Of a stretch of DNA of 64,000 nt, positions 25,618 to 34,455 are shown piece after piece; position 1 is the first letter of the stretch; every line of letters begins with the position of its first letter. The notes below the pieces were generated by a model, which was given only the letters and a program-made list of their open reading frames with translations, had not been told where the DNA came from and made no database searches. Source of the DNA: Pseudarthrobacter siccitolerans (GTDB lineage Bacteria > Actinomycetota > Actinomycetes > Actinomycetales > Micrococcaceae); NCBI RefSeq assembly GCF_001046895.1, contig NZ_CAQI01000029.1, positions 124,001-188,000 on the forward strand, given 5' to 3'. A program made the position numbers and the translations under genes.

Positions 25618-26551
25618 GCTTGAGCTGCCCGCCCCGGACAAGAAGTCAGCCGGCGCCGGCAAGCCTACGACCCACCGCAAGCCCAAAGTCCGGGAGTCCC
25701 GCGGCACCCTGGCTTTCAGCCGCTCGCAGCGCACCAAAGCCCTCATCAAGCACGCGATCCTGATCCTGGCCGGCGGCCTGATGATCTACCCGCTGCTGTG
25801 GATGGTGGTGTCCTCGCTGCGGCCCAACGAGCTGATCTTCCGCGAGCCCGGCCTGTGGCTGAACAGCCTGGAGATGGGCAACTACACCTCCGGCTGGTCC
25901 GCCCTGACCCACCCCTTCGGGCATTACATGCTCAACTCGGCCATCGTGGTCATTGGCTCCATCCTGGGCAACCTGATCTCCTGCTCGATGGCCGCCTACG
26001 CCTTCGCCCGGCTGCAGTTCACCGGCAAGAAGCTGTTCTTCGGCATCATGCTCCTGACCATCATGCTGCCGTTCCACGTGGTCATCGTTCCGCAGTACAT
26101 CCTGTTCTCGCAGATCGGCTGGGTGAACACCTTCTGGCCGCTGCTGGTTCCCAAGCTGCTGGCCACGGATGCGTTCTTCGTCTTCCTGATGGTGCAGTTC
26201 ATCCGCGGCATTCCCCGCGAACTGGACGAGGCCGCCAGGATTGACGGCGCCGGCCACCCCAGAATCTTCCTGCGGGTCATCCTGCCCCTGATGGTTCCGG
26301 CACTGGCCACTACCACCATCTTCACGTTCATCTGGACCTGGAACGATTTCTTCGGCGCCCTCATCTACCTGACGGACCCGGATATGTTCACCGTTCCAGT
26401 AGCCCTGCGGGCCTTTGTGGACTCCCAGTCCGCCACGAGCTGGGGATCGCTGTTCGCCATGTCCATCGTCTCGCTCCTGCCCGTGTTCCTGGTCTTCCTT
26501 TTCGGCCAGCGGTTCCTGATCAAGGGCATCGCCACCACCGGCATCAAATAG
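25607..26551 (+). CDS. Sugar ABC transporter permease (MalG-like)
   Basis: Second channel subunit, 314 residues. An N-terminal hydrophilic tail of about 45 residues precedes HAILILAGGLMIYPLLWMVV; EAA loop ELDEAARIDGAGHPRIFLRV and C-terminal GQRFLIKGIATTGIK typical of MalG-like proteins. Very similar to the permease at 35406 (both share LPFHVVIxPQYI and ATDAFFVFLMVQF-like segments). ATG inside the end of the preceding permease gene. Followed by a strong terminator, so the transcript probably contains only the leader frame and two permeases. Confidence 0.93.
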   Translation: MTTKLELPAPDKKSAGAGKPTTHRKPKVRESRGTLAFSRSQRTKALIKHAILILAGGLMIYPLLWMVVSSLRPNELIFREPGLWLNSLEMGNYTSGWSALTHPFGHYMLNSAIVVIGSILGNLISCSMAAYAFARLQFTGKKLFFGIMLLTIMLPFHVVIVPQYILFSQIGWVNTFWPLLVPKLLATDAFFVFLMVQFIRGIPRELDEAARIDGAGHPRIFLRVILPLMVPALATTTIFTFIWTWNDFFGALIYLTDPDMFTVPVALRAFVDSQSATSWGSLFAMSIVSLLPVFLVFLFGQRFLIKGIATTGIK

Positions 26552-26629
26552 CCTCAAGCTCGTCCAACTGAGGCTTCCGGCTAAGGCTTCTCAGGCCTGG
26601 CGGCCTGCTGAACCGACAGTCCCGCCAAT

Positions 26630-26660
26630 GAAACGGCCCGTCAAACCGACGGGCCGTTTC
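26630..26660 (+). terminator. Intrinsic terminator-like hairpin after the permease pair
   Basis: GAAACGGCCCGTC (26630-26642) and its exact reverse complement GACGGGCCGTTTC (26648-26660), loop AAACC; 13 perfect pairs with a TTTC end. It separates the permease transcript from the next binding-protein gene. Confidence 0.85.
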
Positions 26661-26694
26661 TGCTCGCGGAAGACTTTGAAAAAACATCTTGTAT

Positions 26695-26738
26695 TACAAG
26701 TTGTCGACTTGTAGCATTAGAATCAGAAAACGCTTTCC
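26695..26738. promoter_or_regulatory. Palindrome TACAAGT-n5-ACTTGTA and LacI-type operator upstream of SBP
   Basis: Palindrome at 26695-26713 with seven-base arms, then AGAAAACGCTTTCC at 26725-26738, differing from the 12 kb operator at its last base. The first palindrome has no counterpart elsewhere in the window and may bind another regulator. Confidence 0.65.
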
Positions 26739-26819
26739 GGTTTCTGCTCTATAGTGAATTTCGACTTCCTTCCCTCCATCGCACCCCCAGCAACATGATC
26801 AAAGAAGATCGGAGTACCA

Positions 26820-28187
26820 GTGCCGCTTTTTTCCCGCTCTGCCTCTGCTGCCAGCAAGCAGCCGGCAGCCACACCATCCCAGGGTGCACGCCGCCCCTTC
26901 CGCAAGACTGGCGTCGCAGCAGCCGCGGCCGCCGTCGTTATGGCATTGAGCCTCAGCGCCTGCGGCGGGGGATCAGGCCAGCAAAGCGCCGACGGTCCCG
27001 TTGAACTGCGGTTCTCCTGGTGGGGCGGCGATAAGCGGGCCCAGCTGACCCAGGAAGCCATCAAGGAGTTCGAAGCCGAGAACCCCAACATCAAGATCAA
27101 GCCGGAATTCGGCGACTGGAGCGGCTACTGGGACAAGCTGGCCACCCAGGTCGCCGCAAACGATGCGCCGGACATCATCCAAATGGACGAAAAGTACATC
27201 ACTGAATACTCCAGCCGGGGTGCCCTCCTTGACCTCTCCAAGTACGAGATCGACACGTCGAAGCTCGACGAAGCGGCACTCAATGCCGGCAAGGGCGAGG
27301 ACGGCCTGACGGGTATTGCAGCCGGTATCAATGCCGCCACCATCCTGGCCAACCCCAAGGTCTTCGAAGCCGCCGGCGTCCCGCTGCCCGACGACTCCAA
27401 ATGGACCTGGCAGGACTTCGAGCGCATCGCCGCTGAAATCACGGCAAAGTCCCCGAAGGGCACCTACGGTGCGGCTGCCTACGGAACCGACGAAGCGTCC
27501 CTGGGTGTATGGCTCCGCCAGAACGGCAAGTCCCTTTACACCTCTGACGGCAAGCTGGGCTTTGAGCCAAGTGACATCGCTCAGTGGTGGGCGTTCCTGA
27601 AGGAGCTCAGCGAGAAGAAGGCGGTTCCGTCCGCGTCCGAGGTAGTAGAGGCCGAAGCCGCACCGCTGGACCAGAGCGGCCTTGCCACCGGCAAGAACGG
27701 CATGGCTTTCTGGTGGTCCAACCAGGCTCCTGCCCTGGAAAAGGCCTCCGGTGGCGACCTGAAGATCCTTCGGTTCCCCACCAAGACCGGCTCGGCCGAT
27801 GACGCCGGGCTTTGGTACAAGGCATCCCAGTTCTGGTCGGCCTCCTCACGCACCAAGCACCCTGAGGAAACCGCCAAGTTCATCAACTTCCTGGCCAACA
27901 ACGTCAAGGCCGGCGAGGCCCTCCTGGCCGACCGTGGCGTCTACCCCAACTCGGAAGTCCGTGCAGCCATCGAATCCAAGCTGACACCGTCCGACGTCAA
28001 GGTGGTCAAGTTTATCGACCAGATCAAGGACGAGCTCGGTGAGGCCCCGGCCCCGCCGCCGAAGGGCGCAGGCGCCATCCAGGAAATCATCAAGCGCTAC
28101 ACCTCCGAGGTTCTCTTCGAGCGTCTGTCCACTGAGGAAGCAGGCAAGAAGGCGCACGACGAGATGAAGTCCGCGATCAGCAGTTAG
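26820..28187 (+). CDS. Sugar ABC transporter solute-binding lipoprotein (no adjacent permease downstream)
   Basis: 455 residues, GTG start with GGAG upstream. Long N-terminal region of about 30 residues, twin-arginine-like RRPFRKTG, then hydrophobic stretch and lipobox LSAC (Cys48). Body: LRFSWWGGDKRAQLTQEAIK, YWDKLATQVAANDAPDIIQM and FEAAGVPLPDDSKWTWQDF, clearly paralogous to the protein at 23026. It has its own operator and is followed by a terminator, so it is expressed as a single gene. It presumably docks on the permease pair immediately upstream, giving one channel two alternative receptors; that is inference. Confidence 0.9.
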   Translation: MPLFSRSASAASKQPAATPSQGARRPFRKTGVAAAAAAVVMALSLSACGGGSGQQSADGPVELRFSWWGGDKRAQLTQEAIKEFEAENPNIKIKPEFGDWSGYWDKLATQVAANDAPDIIQMDEKYITEYSSRGALLDLSKYEIDTSKLDEAALNAGKGEDGLTGIAAGINAATILANPKVFEAAGVPLPDDSKWTWQDFERIAAEITAKSPKGTYGAAAYGTDEASLGVWLRQNGKSLYTSDGKLGFEPSDIAQWWAFLKELSEKKAVPSASEVVEAEAAPLDQSGLATGKNGMAFWWSNQAPALEKASGGDLKILRFPTKTGSADDAGLWYKASQFWSASSRTKHPEETAKFINFLANNVKAGEALLADRGVYPNSEVRAAIESKLTPSDVKVVKFIDQIKDELGEAPAPPPKGAGAIQEIIKRYTSEVLFERLSTEEAGKKAHDEMKSAISS

Positions 28188-28262
28188 TCTTCACACCGCC
28201 AACACGGCTCTGGACAACTTGGGTGGACGCCTCCTCCGCCCAGAATGTCCGACGGCGGGTGG

Positions 28263-28310
28263 CAGCTCCGTCCCGGCGGGAACCTTTCGGTTCCTCCCGG
28301 GACGGAGCTG
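28263..28310 (+). terminator. Intrinsic terminator-like hairpin
   Basis: CAGCTCCGTCCCGG (28263-28276) pairs with CCGGGACGGAGCTG (28297-28310), with an inner stem GGGAACC/GGTTCC around TTTC; TTTAA follows. It ends the preceding binding-protein transcript. Nothing else is recognised in the 269-base gap to the next gene. Confidence 0.85.
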
Positions 28311-28456
28311 TTTAAGCCTTCTGCTCCTTGAAGCAAATTTTCTAGGCAGCTAACCCCAATAATGCTCGGTGACAGAAGGAGGCCGTGGGGTCAGTAACGG
28401 GGCCGGCCGCAGCGCTGCGGTGCGGGGTGTCCGCTGGTTTGGTGGGCATACGTGGT

Positions 28457-30835
28457 TCATTCGCGGGGTGTTGGTGGTGGGGGTGGTTTGAAGTAGGTGT
28501 TTTGTTGGGGTTTTTGGTGGGGGTCGAGGTGTTTTGGGGGTGTGAACCAGGGGGTGTTGTTGGGGGTGGTGATGGTCCATTGTTCTTTGTGGATGAGGTG
28601 GTGGTGGCCGCTGCAGAGCAGGACGCCGTTGTTGGTGTTGGTGGTGCCGTGGTGGGACCCGTAGGTGATGTGGTGGGCTTCGCACCAGGGTGCGGGGATG
28701 GTGCAGTTGGGGAAGGCGCAGCCTTGGTCGCGGGCGGTGAGGGCGGTGCGTTGGGCTGGGGTGAAGAGCCGGGTTTTGCGGCCGAGGTCCAGGAGTTCGC
28801 CGTGGGTGCCCAGGAGTGCGGGGATGATGTCGGCGTCGCAGGCGAGTTTGCGCAGGGTTGCGGCGGCGACGGGGCCGGTGAACACGAGGTTCCCCGTGCC
28901 GGTGCCTGTGGCAGTGCCTGTGGTAGTGCCGGGGTCGGTGTTTGTGGGGGTGTGGTGGGGGAAGAGGTCTTGGTAGTTGATGGTGGCGATGATTTGGGGG
29001 CGGTTGCCGCCGGTGGCGGGCAGGGTGTTGGTGGCCAGGGCAATCTTGGCGGCGCCGACGAGTCCTTCGAGTTGTTTTTGTGGCCGGGTGCGCCGGTCCA
29101 GGTCTGGGCCGGTGTTGTTCTCGTTCCAGATCCTGTCCTGAGTGTTTCCGTCCTGATCGCCGCTACTGCCACTGCTGGTGTTGGTTGTGGTGGTGCGGGG
29201 GTTGGTGGCGGTGTTCATGACGGTGAGGAGGTGTTCGTATTGGTCGGTGGTGGCGAAGATTTCGAGGTGGTGCAGGCCGTGGCGGGGTTTGCGGATGAAC
29301 GCGCCTTGGGTGTGGCGGAGGGCTTCTTCGCTGGGTTCGGTGCCGTCGGCGTCGATGGTGTCGGCCCAGCGGCGGGCGACGCGCGCGAGGAAGTCGGGGT
29401 CTGATGTGGCCGCGGTGGCGGTGAGGTTTTCTTCGATCAGGGCCAGTTTCGCGGGTGTGGTGAGGTGCTGGAGCCGGTTCAGGGTCAGGGCGATGATGGT
29501 CCCGGCCCGGGACGAGACCGCCGGGCAAGCAGCGGCTGTGCCCTGCACTCGGTTGTCGGTGCCCGCGGGCTCTTCGCTGCCGGTGCTGTCCCCGGTGCCA
29601 GTGCCGTCTTCCGGACCGGTGCTGGCTTCGGTGTTGGGAGTGCCCGCGCCGGTGCTGGCGCTGGTGCTGGTGGGTGTGGGGGTGAGGGCGGCGGCGAGGT
29701 GTTGGCGGGGCGCGGGGATGGTGTCGCCGGTGAGGGTGCTGGCGGGCAGGATGTCTTTTGCCAGGGCCAGGCGGCGGTTGGCTTCGCTTTTGCCGATCCG
29801 CAGCAGGAGCCGGAGGGACTCGCCGGTGTTGGCGCAGCCGTCATCGGCCGGTGACGTGATCACCCGGTCCCGGCCCCGCCCGACGGTCCCTGTTGCGGCA
29901 TCGTTCCCGGCGTCCCGGGCTGTAGATGGGCCGGGCCAGTTGGTGTCTGTTTCGTTGAGGGTTTCGACGCCGTTGTCCCAGCCGGTGACCCAGCCCTTGC
30001 CGGTGCGGGACCGGTTGGCGCGTGCGGTGTCCGCGGCGGCGATGGCTTGGGTGCGGGTTCGGTCCACGGTCCCGGCGGACAGGACCTGCAGGTACTCCAC
30101 AGTCCGGGAGAGGTCCTCCACTCCAGCGGCGTATTTGGCGGCTTCAACATAGCTGGCCCCGGCAAGTATCGACGGCGCGGCAGCAGCGGCTTGCGCCACG
30201 AGCCTGCCGAGCTCCGCCAGACCCAGCGGCTCCGCGGCACGGAGGGAATCTGCCGCCCCGGGCCCTGTTACGGGCACCGCTGACTCGGCATCAGCCAGCG
30301 ACGGCGCGGCGACTGCGGAATCAGCCTGCTGTGGCACCGCTGGTTGGGATTCAGCCTCTGCGAAGGCGGTTGGTTCGGCATCAGCATCCGCGGGCCCTGT
30401 TGTGGACCCTGCTGCCGACCCTGCTGATTTGGCATCAGCGACCGTGGGCTCGGCAGCCCCGGTGGGCACAGCGTGCAGGCGCCAGCCGGGACTCAGCCGG
30501 GACCCGTCGTCGTACGCGTATGAGCCCGGGAGAGAACCGGAACTGTCCACTACGGGAACCCTGAGGCCCGAAGGGGCAGCAGGGGTAGCAGCCCCCGCCC
30601 GCCCGAGCACCACGACGTTACCGCCGTAGTACTCAGGCCGCTCCCCAATGGCTTCCATAACCCCATTCTCGTGTGGGGGTCTGACAAAACTGCCGCCAAG
30701 GGCAGCAAACCGAGAAGCGTGAGACGTCACCCCGGGTTGAGGCGCAGCATCAGCGCCTAAGGAACCATCGGGAACCAGCGCAGGCGCGGCGGCGGAGCCG
30801 TCGAACTCTGCGAGCTGATCCCCAATGGCCTCCAT
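28457..30835 (-). CDS. DUF222-containing HNH endonuclease-family protein
   Basis: 792 residues, a large example of the DUF222/13E12-type proteins abundant in Actinobacteria. The N-terminal 230 residues are Ala/Ser/Pro-rich; a DUF222-like helical region follows (YVEAAKYAAGVEDLSRTVEY and onward) with a threonine/glycine-rich insertion; the C-terminal HNH module at about 704-755 has GCAFPNC, EAHHI and SGHHHLIH, i.e. the Cys pair and the HH/H residues. The biological target is unknown; mobile-element origin is often suggested. Two near-identical start regions exist: MEAIGDQL at 30835 and MEAIGERP at 30658, the latter being a shorter alternative start. The 3' half is markedly ACC-rich and repetitive. 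Confidence 0.87.
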   Translation of the reverse strand: MEAIGDQLAEFDGSAAAPALVPDGSLGADAAPQPGVTSHASRFAALGGSFVRPPHENGVMEAIGERPEYYGGNVVVLGRAGAATPAAPSGLRVPVVDSSGSLPGSYAYDDGSRLSPGWRLHAVPTGAAEPTVADAKSAGSAAGSTTGPADADAEPTAFAEAESQPAVPQQADSAVAAPSLADAESAVPVTGPGAADSLRAAEPLGLAELGRLVAQAAAAAPSILAGASYVEAAKYAAGVEDLSRTVEYLQVLSAGTVDRTRTQAIAAADTARANRSRTGKGWVTGWDNGVETLNETDTNWPGPSTARDAGNDAATGTVGRGRDRVITSPADDGCANTGESLRLLLRIGKSEANRRLALAKDILPASTLTGDTIPAPRQHLAAALTPTPTSTSASTGAGTPNTEASTGPEDGTGTGDSTGSEEPAGTDNRVQGTAAACPAVSSRAGTIIALTLNRLQHLTTPAKLALIEENLTATAATSDPDFLARVARRWADTIDADGTEPSEEALRHTQGAFIRKPRHGLHHLEIFATTDQYEHLLTVMNTATNPRTTTTNTSSGSSGDQDGNTQDRIWNENNTGPDLDRRTRPQKQLEGLVGAAKIALATNTLPATGGNRPQIIATINYQDLFPHHTPTNTDPGTTTGTATGTGTGNLVFTGPVAAATLRKLACDADIIPALLGTHGELLDLGRKTRLFTPAQRTALTARDQGCAFPNCTIPAPWCEAHHITYGSHHGTTNTNNGVLLCSGHHHLIHKEQWTITTPNNTPWFTPPKHLDPHQKPQQNTYFKPPPPPTPRE

Positions 30836-30922
30836 AGGTCAACTCTGCCAAACGGCGCCGGCAAAACCTGAGTGCCAACGCTCCTATGTGGATAACTGAA
30901 GTATGTGGATAACCGAAGCGGA

Positions 30923-32938
30923 TCAGTCCTCCGAAACCACCACAACACCGCCGGCAGGAACCGTACCGTCAAACCGCTCACCGGAGACCAGGTCAACACC
31001 GGAAGCCTGGACCGACCCGGAAGACCGCGAGTGGTTGATCGCGAAAAGGAAGGCGCGGCCGTCGTCGGAACGGCGGCGCGTCAGTTCCACGCCAGGATCG
31101 GCAACCGCAACGGGCGCAACACCGGACTCTTCCAACAGCCGGTCAACGACAGACTCGATACCGTCCCGGTCCGGGAACGAAGCCAGGTACCAGGCTGCAC
31201 CGGAACCCACCGCACGCCGGGTCAGCGACGGAACGCCCTCAAGCGGATACTCCGTAAAGGTCTGCACGGCTTCCGCGCCGGCAAGGTGGACGTGCTCGCT
31301 CCAAATCGACGACACCGTGGCGTCGCTCAGCTTCAGCTGGGTGCCCGCCAGCAGAGGGTGGAATTCCTCCACCCGCACGCCCAGCAGTTCCTGGAACGCG
31401 CCCGGGTAGCCGCCCAGCCGCACATGGTCCTTCTCGTCCGTAATCCCGCTGAAGTAGCTCACCAGCACTGTGGCGCCGGCGGAGGCGGCCGCGGCAATGT
31501 TGGCCGCAGCATCATCAGTCACCGAGTACAGGGTGCATACCAGGACGAGGTCATACCCCTCCAGCGACGCCGACGGATGCACCATATCCACGGACACTCC
31601 CCGCAGGAACAGCGACCGGTGAAAGGCCCGCAGCAGGTCCAGGTACTTCACGTCGATGCTCGGCTTGGAATCGATCTCGCTCGCCCACCAGGCCTCGTAA
31701 TCGAACACGATGGCAACCCGCGACTCCACGCGTGAGCCGCGCACCGGGGCCAACCGCTTCAAGGCCGAACCCAGGTCAACCACCTCGCGCCACACCCGGG
31801 TGTCCCGCCCGCCGTGCGGCACCATGGCCGAGTGGAACTTCTCGGACCCGGCGAAGCTTTGGCGCCACTGGAAGAACATGACAGCATCGGCGCCGCGGGC
31901 CACGTGCGCCAGCGAGTTGCGCAGCATCTCGCCGGGCATTTTGGGCTGGTTGCGCGGCTGCCAGTTGACGGCCGACGTCGAATGTTCCATCAGGATCCAT
32001 GGGTCGCCGCCCGCAATGCCGCGCGTGAGGTCCGCGCTGAACGCGAGTTCGATCTGCCGCTCAGGGTCCGCGGCCACCAGGTAGTGGTCGTTCGCGATGA
32101 CGTCCAGGTCCTTGGCCCAGTCGAAGTAGTCCATGGACTTTGTGGCGCTGGATGCCATCAGGTTCGTGGTGCATGGCACGCCGGGAGTTACTTCGCGCAG
32201 GACGGCAACGAGCTCCCGGTAATAGTCCATCAGCGACCAGGAGTTGAAGCGCTGGAAGTCCAGCTGCTGGCCCGGGTTCAGCGTGGACGGGGCGACGGCG
32301 GGCGGCAGGATCTCTTCGAACGAACCATAATTCTGGGACCAGAATGCAGTGCCCCAGGAAGCATTGAGCGCATCAATGCTCCCGTACCGGCGCTCCAGCC
32401 AGGCCCGGAAAGCGGCGGCATCCTCTTCGCCATAGAACTCGGAGACGTGGCAGCCCAGTTCGTTGTCAACGTGCCAGAGTGCCAGGGCCGGGTGGTCCTT
32501 GTAACGTTCCGCGAGCACCCGCGTGATGCCAGTGGCGTAGCGGCGGTAAACGGCCGACGACGGCGAGTAGTGCCGCCGCGACCCCGGTCCCAGCACGGTT
32601 CCGTCAGCCGTGACCGGCAGGATCTCCGGATGCTTCCGTACCAGCCACGCCGGGGGAGCGGCGGTGGCAGTGGCGAGGGCAACCTTGACGCCGATGCCCG
32701 CGAGGTTGTCCATCACCTCGTCCAGCCAGCCAAAGTCGTACGTGCCCTCGGCCGGCTCCAGCAACGCCCAGGAGAAGATACCCACGCTGAGGAAGCTCAC
32801 ACCCGCTTCCTTCATCAGCTCCAGGTCCTCAAGCCGGACACTGACGGGCCACTGCTCCGGGTTGTAGTCGCCACCGTAGGCGATGCCTTCGATGTTGTTC
32901 CAGACGCTGGCCGGGCTGGAGGTTTCCTGCAAATTCAT
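30923..32938 (-). CDS. GH42 beta-galactosidase
   Basis: Hydrolyses terminal beta-galactosides, in plant-pectin loci usually galactan or arabinogalactan side-chain oligosaccharides. 671 residues, no signal peptide, so intracellular. Start of the TIM barrel YGGDYNPEQWPVSVRLEDLE; acid/base in LWHVDNELG (Glu160), nucleophile in PWILMEHSTSAVNW (Glu318); then a GH42 trimerisation-type domain and small C-terminal beta domain. ATG 32938 lies in a divergent promoter region shared with the binding protein at 33115, which contains two different LacI-type operators. Together with the importer it forms a galactoside uptake and cleavage unit. Confidence 0.93.
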   Translation of the reverse strand: MNLQETSSPASVWNNIEGIAYGGDYNPEQWPVSVRLEDLELMKEAGVSFLSVGIFSWALLEPAEGTYDFGWLDEVMDNLAGIGVKVALATATAAPPAWLVRKHPEILPVTADGTVLGPGSRRHYSPSSAVYRRYATGITRVLAERYKDHPALALWHVDNELGCHVSEFYGEEDAAAFRAWLERRYGSIDALNASWGTAFWSQNYGSFEEILPPAVAPSTLNPGQQLDFQRFNSWSLMDYYRELVAVLREVTPGVPCTTNLMASSATKSMDYFDWAKDLDVIANDHYLVAADPERQIELAFSADLTRGIAGGDPWILMEHSTSAVNWQPRNQPKMPGEMLRNSLAHVARGADAVMFFQWRQSFAGSEKFHSAMVPHGGRDTRVWREVVDLGSALKRLAPVRGSRVESRVAIVFDYEAWWASEIDSKPSIDVKYLDLLRAFHRSLFLRGVSVDMVHPSASLEGYDLVLVCTLYSVTDDAAANIAAAASAGATVLVSYFSGITDEKDHVRLGGYPGAFQELLGVRVEEFHPLLAGTQLKLSDATVSSIWSEHVHLAGAEAVQTFTEYPLEGVPSLTRRAVGSGAAWYLASFPDRDGIESVVDRLLEESGVAPVAVADPGVELTRRRSDDGRAFLFAINHSRSSGSVQASGVDLVSGERFDGTVPAGGVVVVSED

Positions 32939-32990
32939 GGGACTCCTTTGTCTGCTGGGAAGATGGAACCGGCGCGAAAATCAGATCTTT

Positions 32991-33036
32991 GGAAAACGCT
33001 TGCCCATTTCCGGGAATGCCTATATTGTATCGTTTC
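32991..33036. promoter_or_regulatory. Divergent promoter region with two different LacI-type operators
   Basis: GGAAAACGCTTGCC at 32991-33004 resembles the 12 kb operator; TTGTATCGTTTCA at 33024-33036 is, in reverse, TGAAACGATACAA, close to the site beside the rhamnose LacI gene. A candidate plus-strand promoter TTGCCC (33000-33005) with TATTGT (33023-33028), 17-base spacer, is overlapped by both sites. Confidence 0.65.
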
Positions 33037-33114
33037 AGAAGCCGTGTAAGCCAGCTCACTACTCACGTTGTAGTTTGGGCGGAGGGATTGCACACATCGA
33101 GCAAGGAGGCTCCC

Positions 33115-34407
33115 ATGATCAACAGAAGGCATTTCCTCACCACCGTAGCCGTCGGCACCGCATCTGCCGCGGCACTGGCGGCTTGCGGAACTGGCTCCAG
33201 CTCCTCGGGAGGGGAAACCGGCACCGCGGAGAAGCCAGTCACCATCAACTACACCTGGTGGGGCAACGATGACCGCGCCGAGCGTACCCGCAAGGCCATT
33301 GCCCTGTTCGAATCGAAGAACCCGGACGTCAAGGTCAACGGCAACTTCACCGACTTCGCCGGCTACTGGCAGAAGCGTGCCACCGAGGCAGCCGGCGGCG
33401 GCCTGCCGGACGTTATGCAGTGGGACCTGTCCTACCTGCGCGATTACGGCCAGCGCAACCAGCTCCTGGACCTCGGCACCGTGAAGATCAACACCGACGC
33501 CTTTGAAAAGTCCCTGCTGCCCTCGGGCCAGATCAAGGGCAAGACCTACGGCATCCCCACCAGCACCAACGCTTTCGCCGTCTACTACGACCCGGCCAAG
33601 CTGGCATCCCTGGGCATCGCCGAGCCGGACGGTTCGTGGACCTACAAGGAATTCAACGACTTCCTCACCGAGGTGGGCGGCAAGAGCAACGGAGCGCTCT
33701 TCGGCTCCACCGACTACACCGGCGTGTGGTGGATGTTCAACATCTGGCTGCGGCAGAACAACATCGAAGCGTTCACTGAAGACGGCAAGCTCGGCTTCAC
33801 CAAGGACGACATGAAGAAATGGTGGAACACCACCGCCGGCCTGCGCGGCACTCCCGCCATCGTCTCCGAAGAGCGCGTCACCCAGCTCGCCCCCAAGTCC
33901 CCGTTCGGCTCCAACGTCACCGCCACCGAGGTCACCTGGGACAACTTCATGGCCGGCTACCTCGGCGACAGCGGCGCGAAGGAACTCAAGCTCGTTCCGG
34001 TCCCGTCGGATGACCCGGACAACCTGGGCCTGTTCCTCAAGCCGTCCATGCTGATGGTGGCCAGCGCCAAGACCAAGTACAAGGACGCTGCAGCCCGCTT
34101 CATCGACTTCATGGTCAACGACCCCGAGGTAGGCCAGATCTTCAAGACCTCCCGCGGCGTTCCTGCTTCCAAGACCCAGCGTGACGGCACCACCTTCGAA
34201 GGTACGGACAAGCTCGTGGTGGACTACGAGAAGTCCATCGAGAAGTACCTCAAGGACGCTCCCGAGCCGCCCATCGTCGGCTTCGGCACCCTCGAAGCTT
34301 CCTTCAAGCGCGTCTCCTCCGACCTGAACTACGGCAAACTGACCATCGACGGCGCAGCCGACGCATGGTTCAAGGAAGCCGAAGACCTCATCAAGCAGAA
34401 CGCCTGA
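33115..34407 (+). CDS. Sugar ABC transporter solute-binding protein (probable Tat lipoprotein)
   Basis: 430 residues. Signal sequence begins MINRRHFLTTVAVG with a twin-arginine-type NRRHFL and ends at lipobox LAAC (Cys24). Body: INYTWWGNDDRAERTRKAIA, YWQKRATEAAGGGLPDVMQW, YGIPTSTNAFAVYYDPAKL. Third paralogue of the 23026/26820 binding proteins, though more diverged. AAGGAGG before ATG 33115 sets the start. First gene of an importer operon with the two following permeases and a YesL-like protein; divergent from GH42, which suggests galactosides as cargo. Confidence 0.93.
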   Translation: MINRRHFLTTVAVGTASAAALAACGTGSSSSGGETGTAEKPVTINYTWWGNDDRAERTRKAIALFESKNPDVKVNGNFTDFAGYWQKRATEAAGGGLPDVMQWDLSYLRDYGQRNQLLDLGTVKINTDAFEKSLLPSGQIKGKTYGIPTSTNAFAVYYDPAKLASLGIAEPDGSWTYKEFNDFLTEVGGKSNGALFGSTDYTGVWWMFNIWLRQNNIEAFTEDGKLGFTKDDMKKWWNTTAGLRGTPAIVSEERVTQLAPKSPFGSNVTATEVTWDNFMAGYLGDSGAKELKLVPVPSDDPDNLGLFLKPSMLMVASAKTKYKDAAARFIDFMVNDPEVGQIFKTSRGVPASKTQRDGTTFEGTDKLVVDYEKSIEKYLKDAPEPPIVGFGTLEASFKRVSSDLNYGKLTIDGAADAWFKEAEDLIKQNA

Positions 34408-34455
34408 TCAGGCAGACTGTCTGACCAAGACGTCCACAACTGACGGAATGAACTC

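Noticed and set aside
30923..32938. GH42 enzyme as secreted galactanase
   Set aside because: No signal peptide is present and the motifs are those of an exo-acting GH42 beta-galactosidase.
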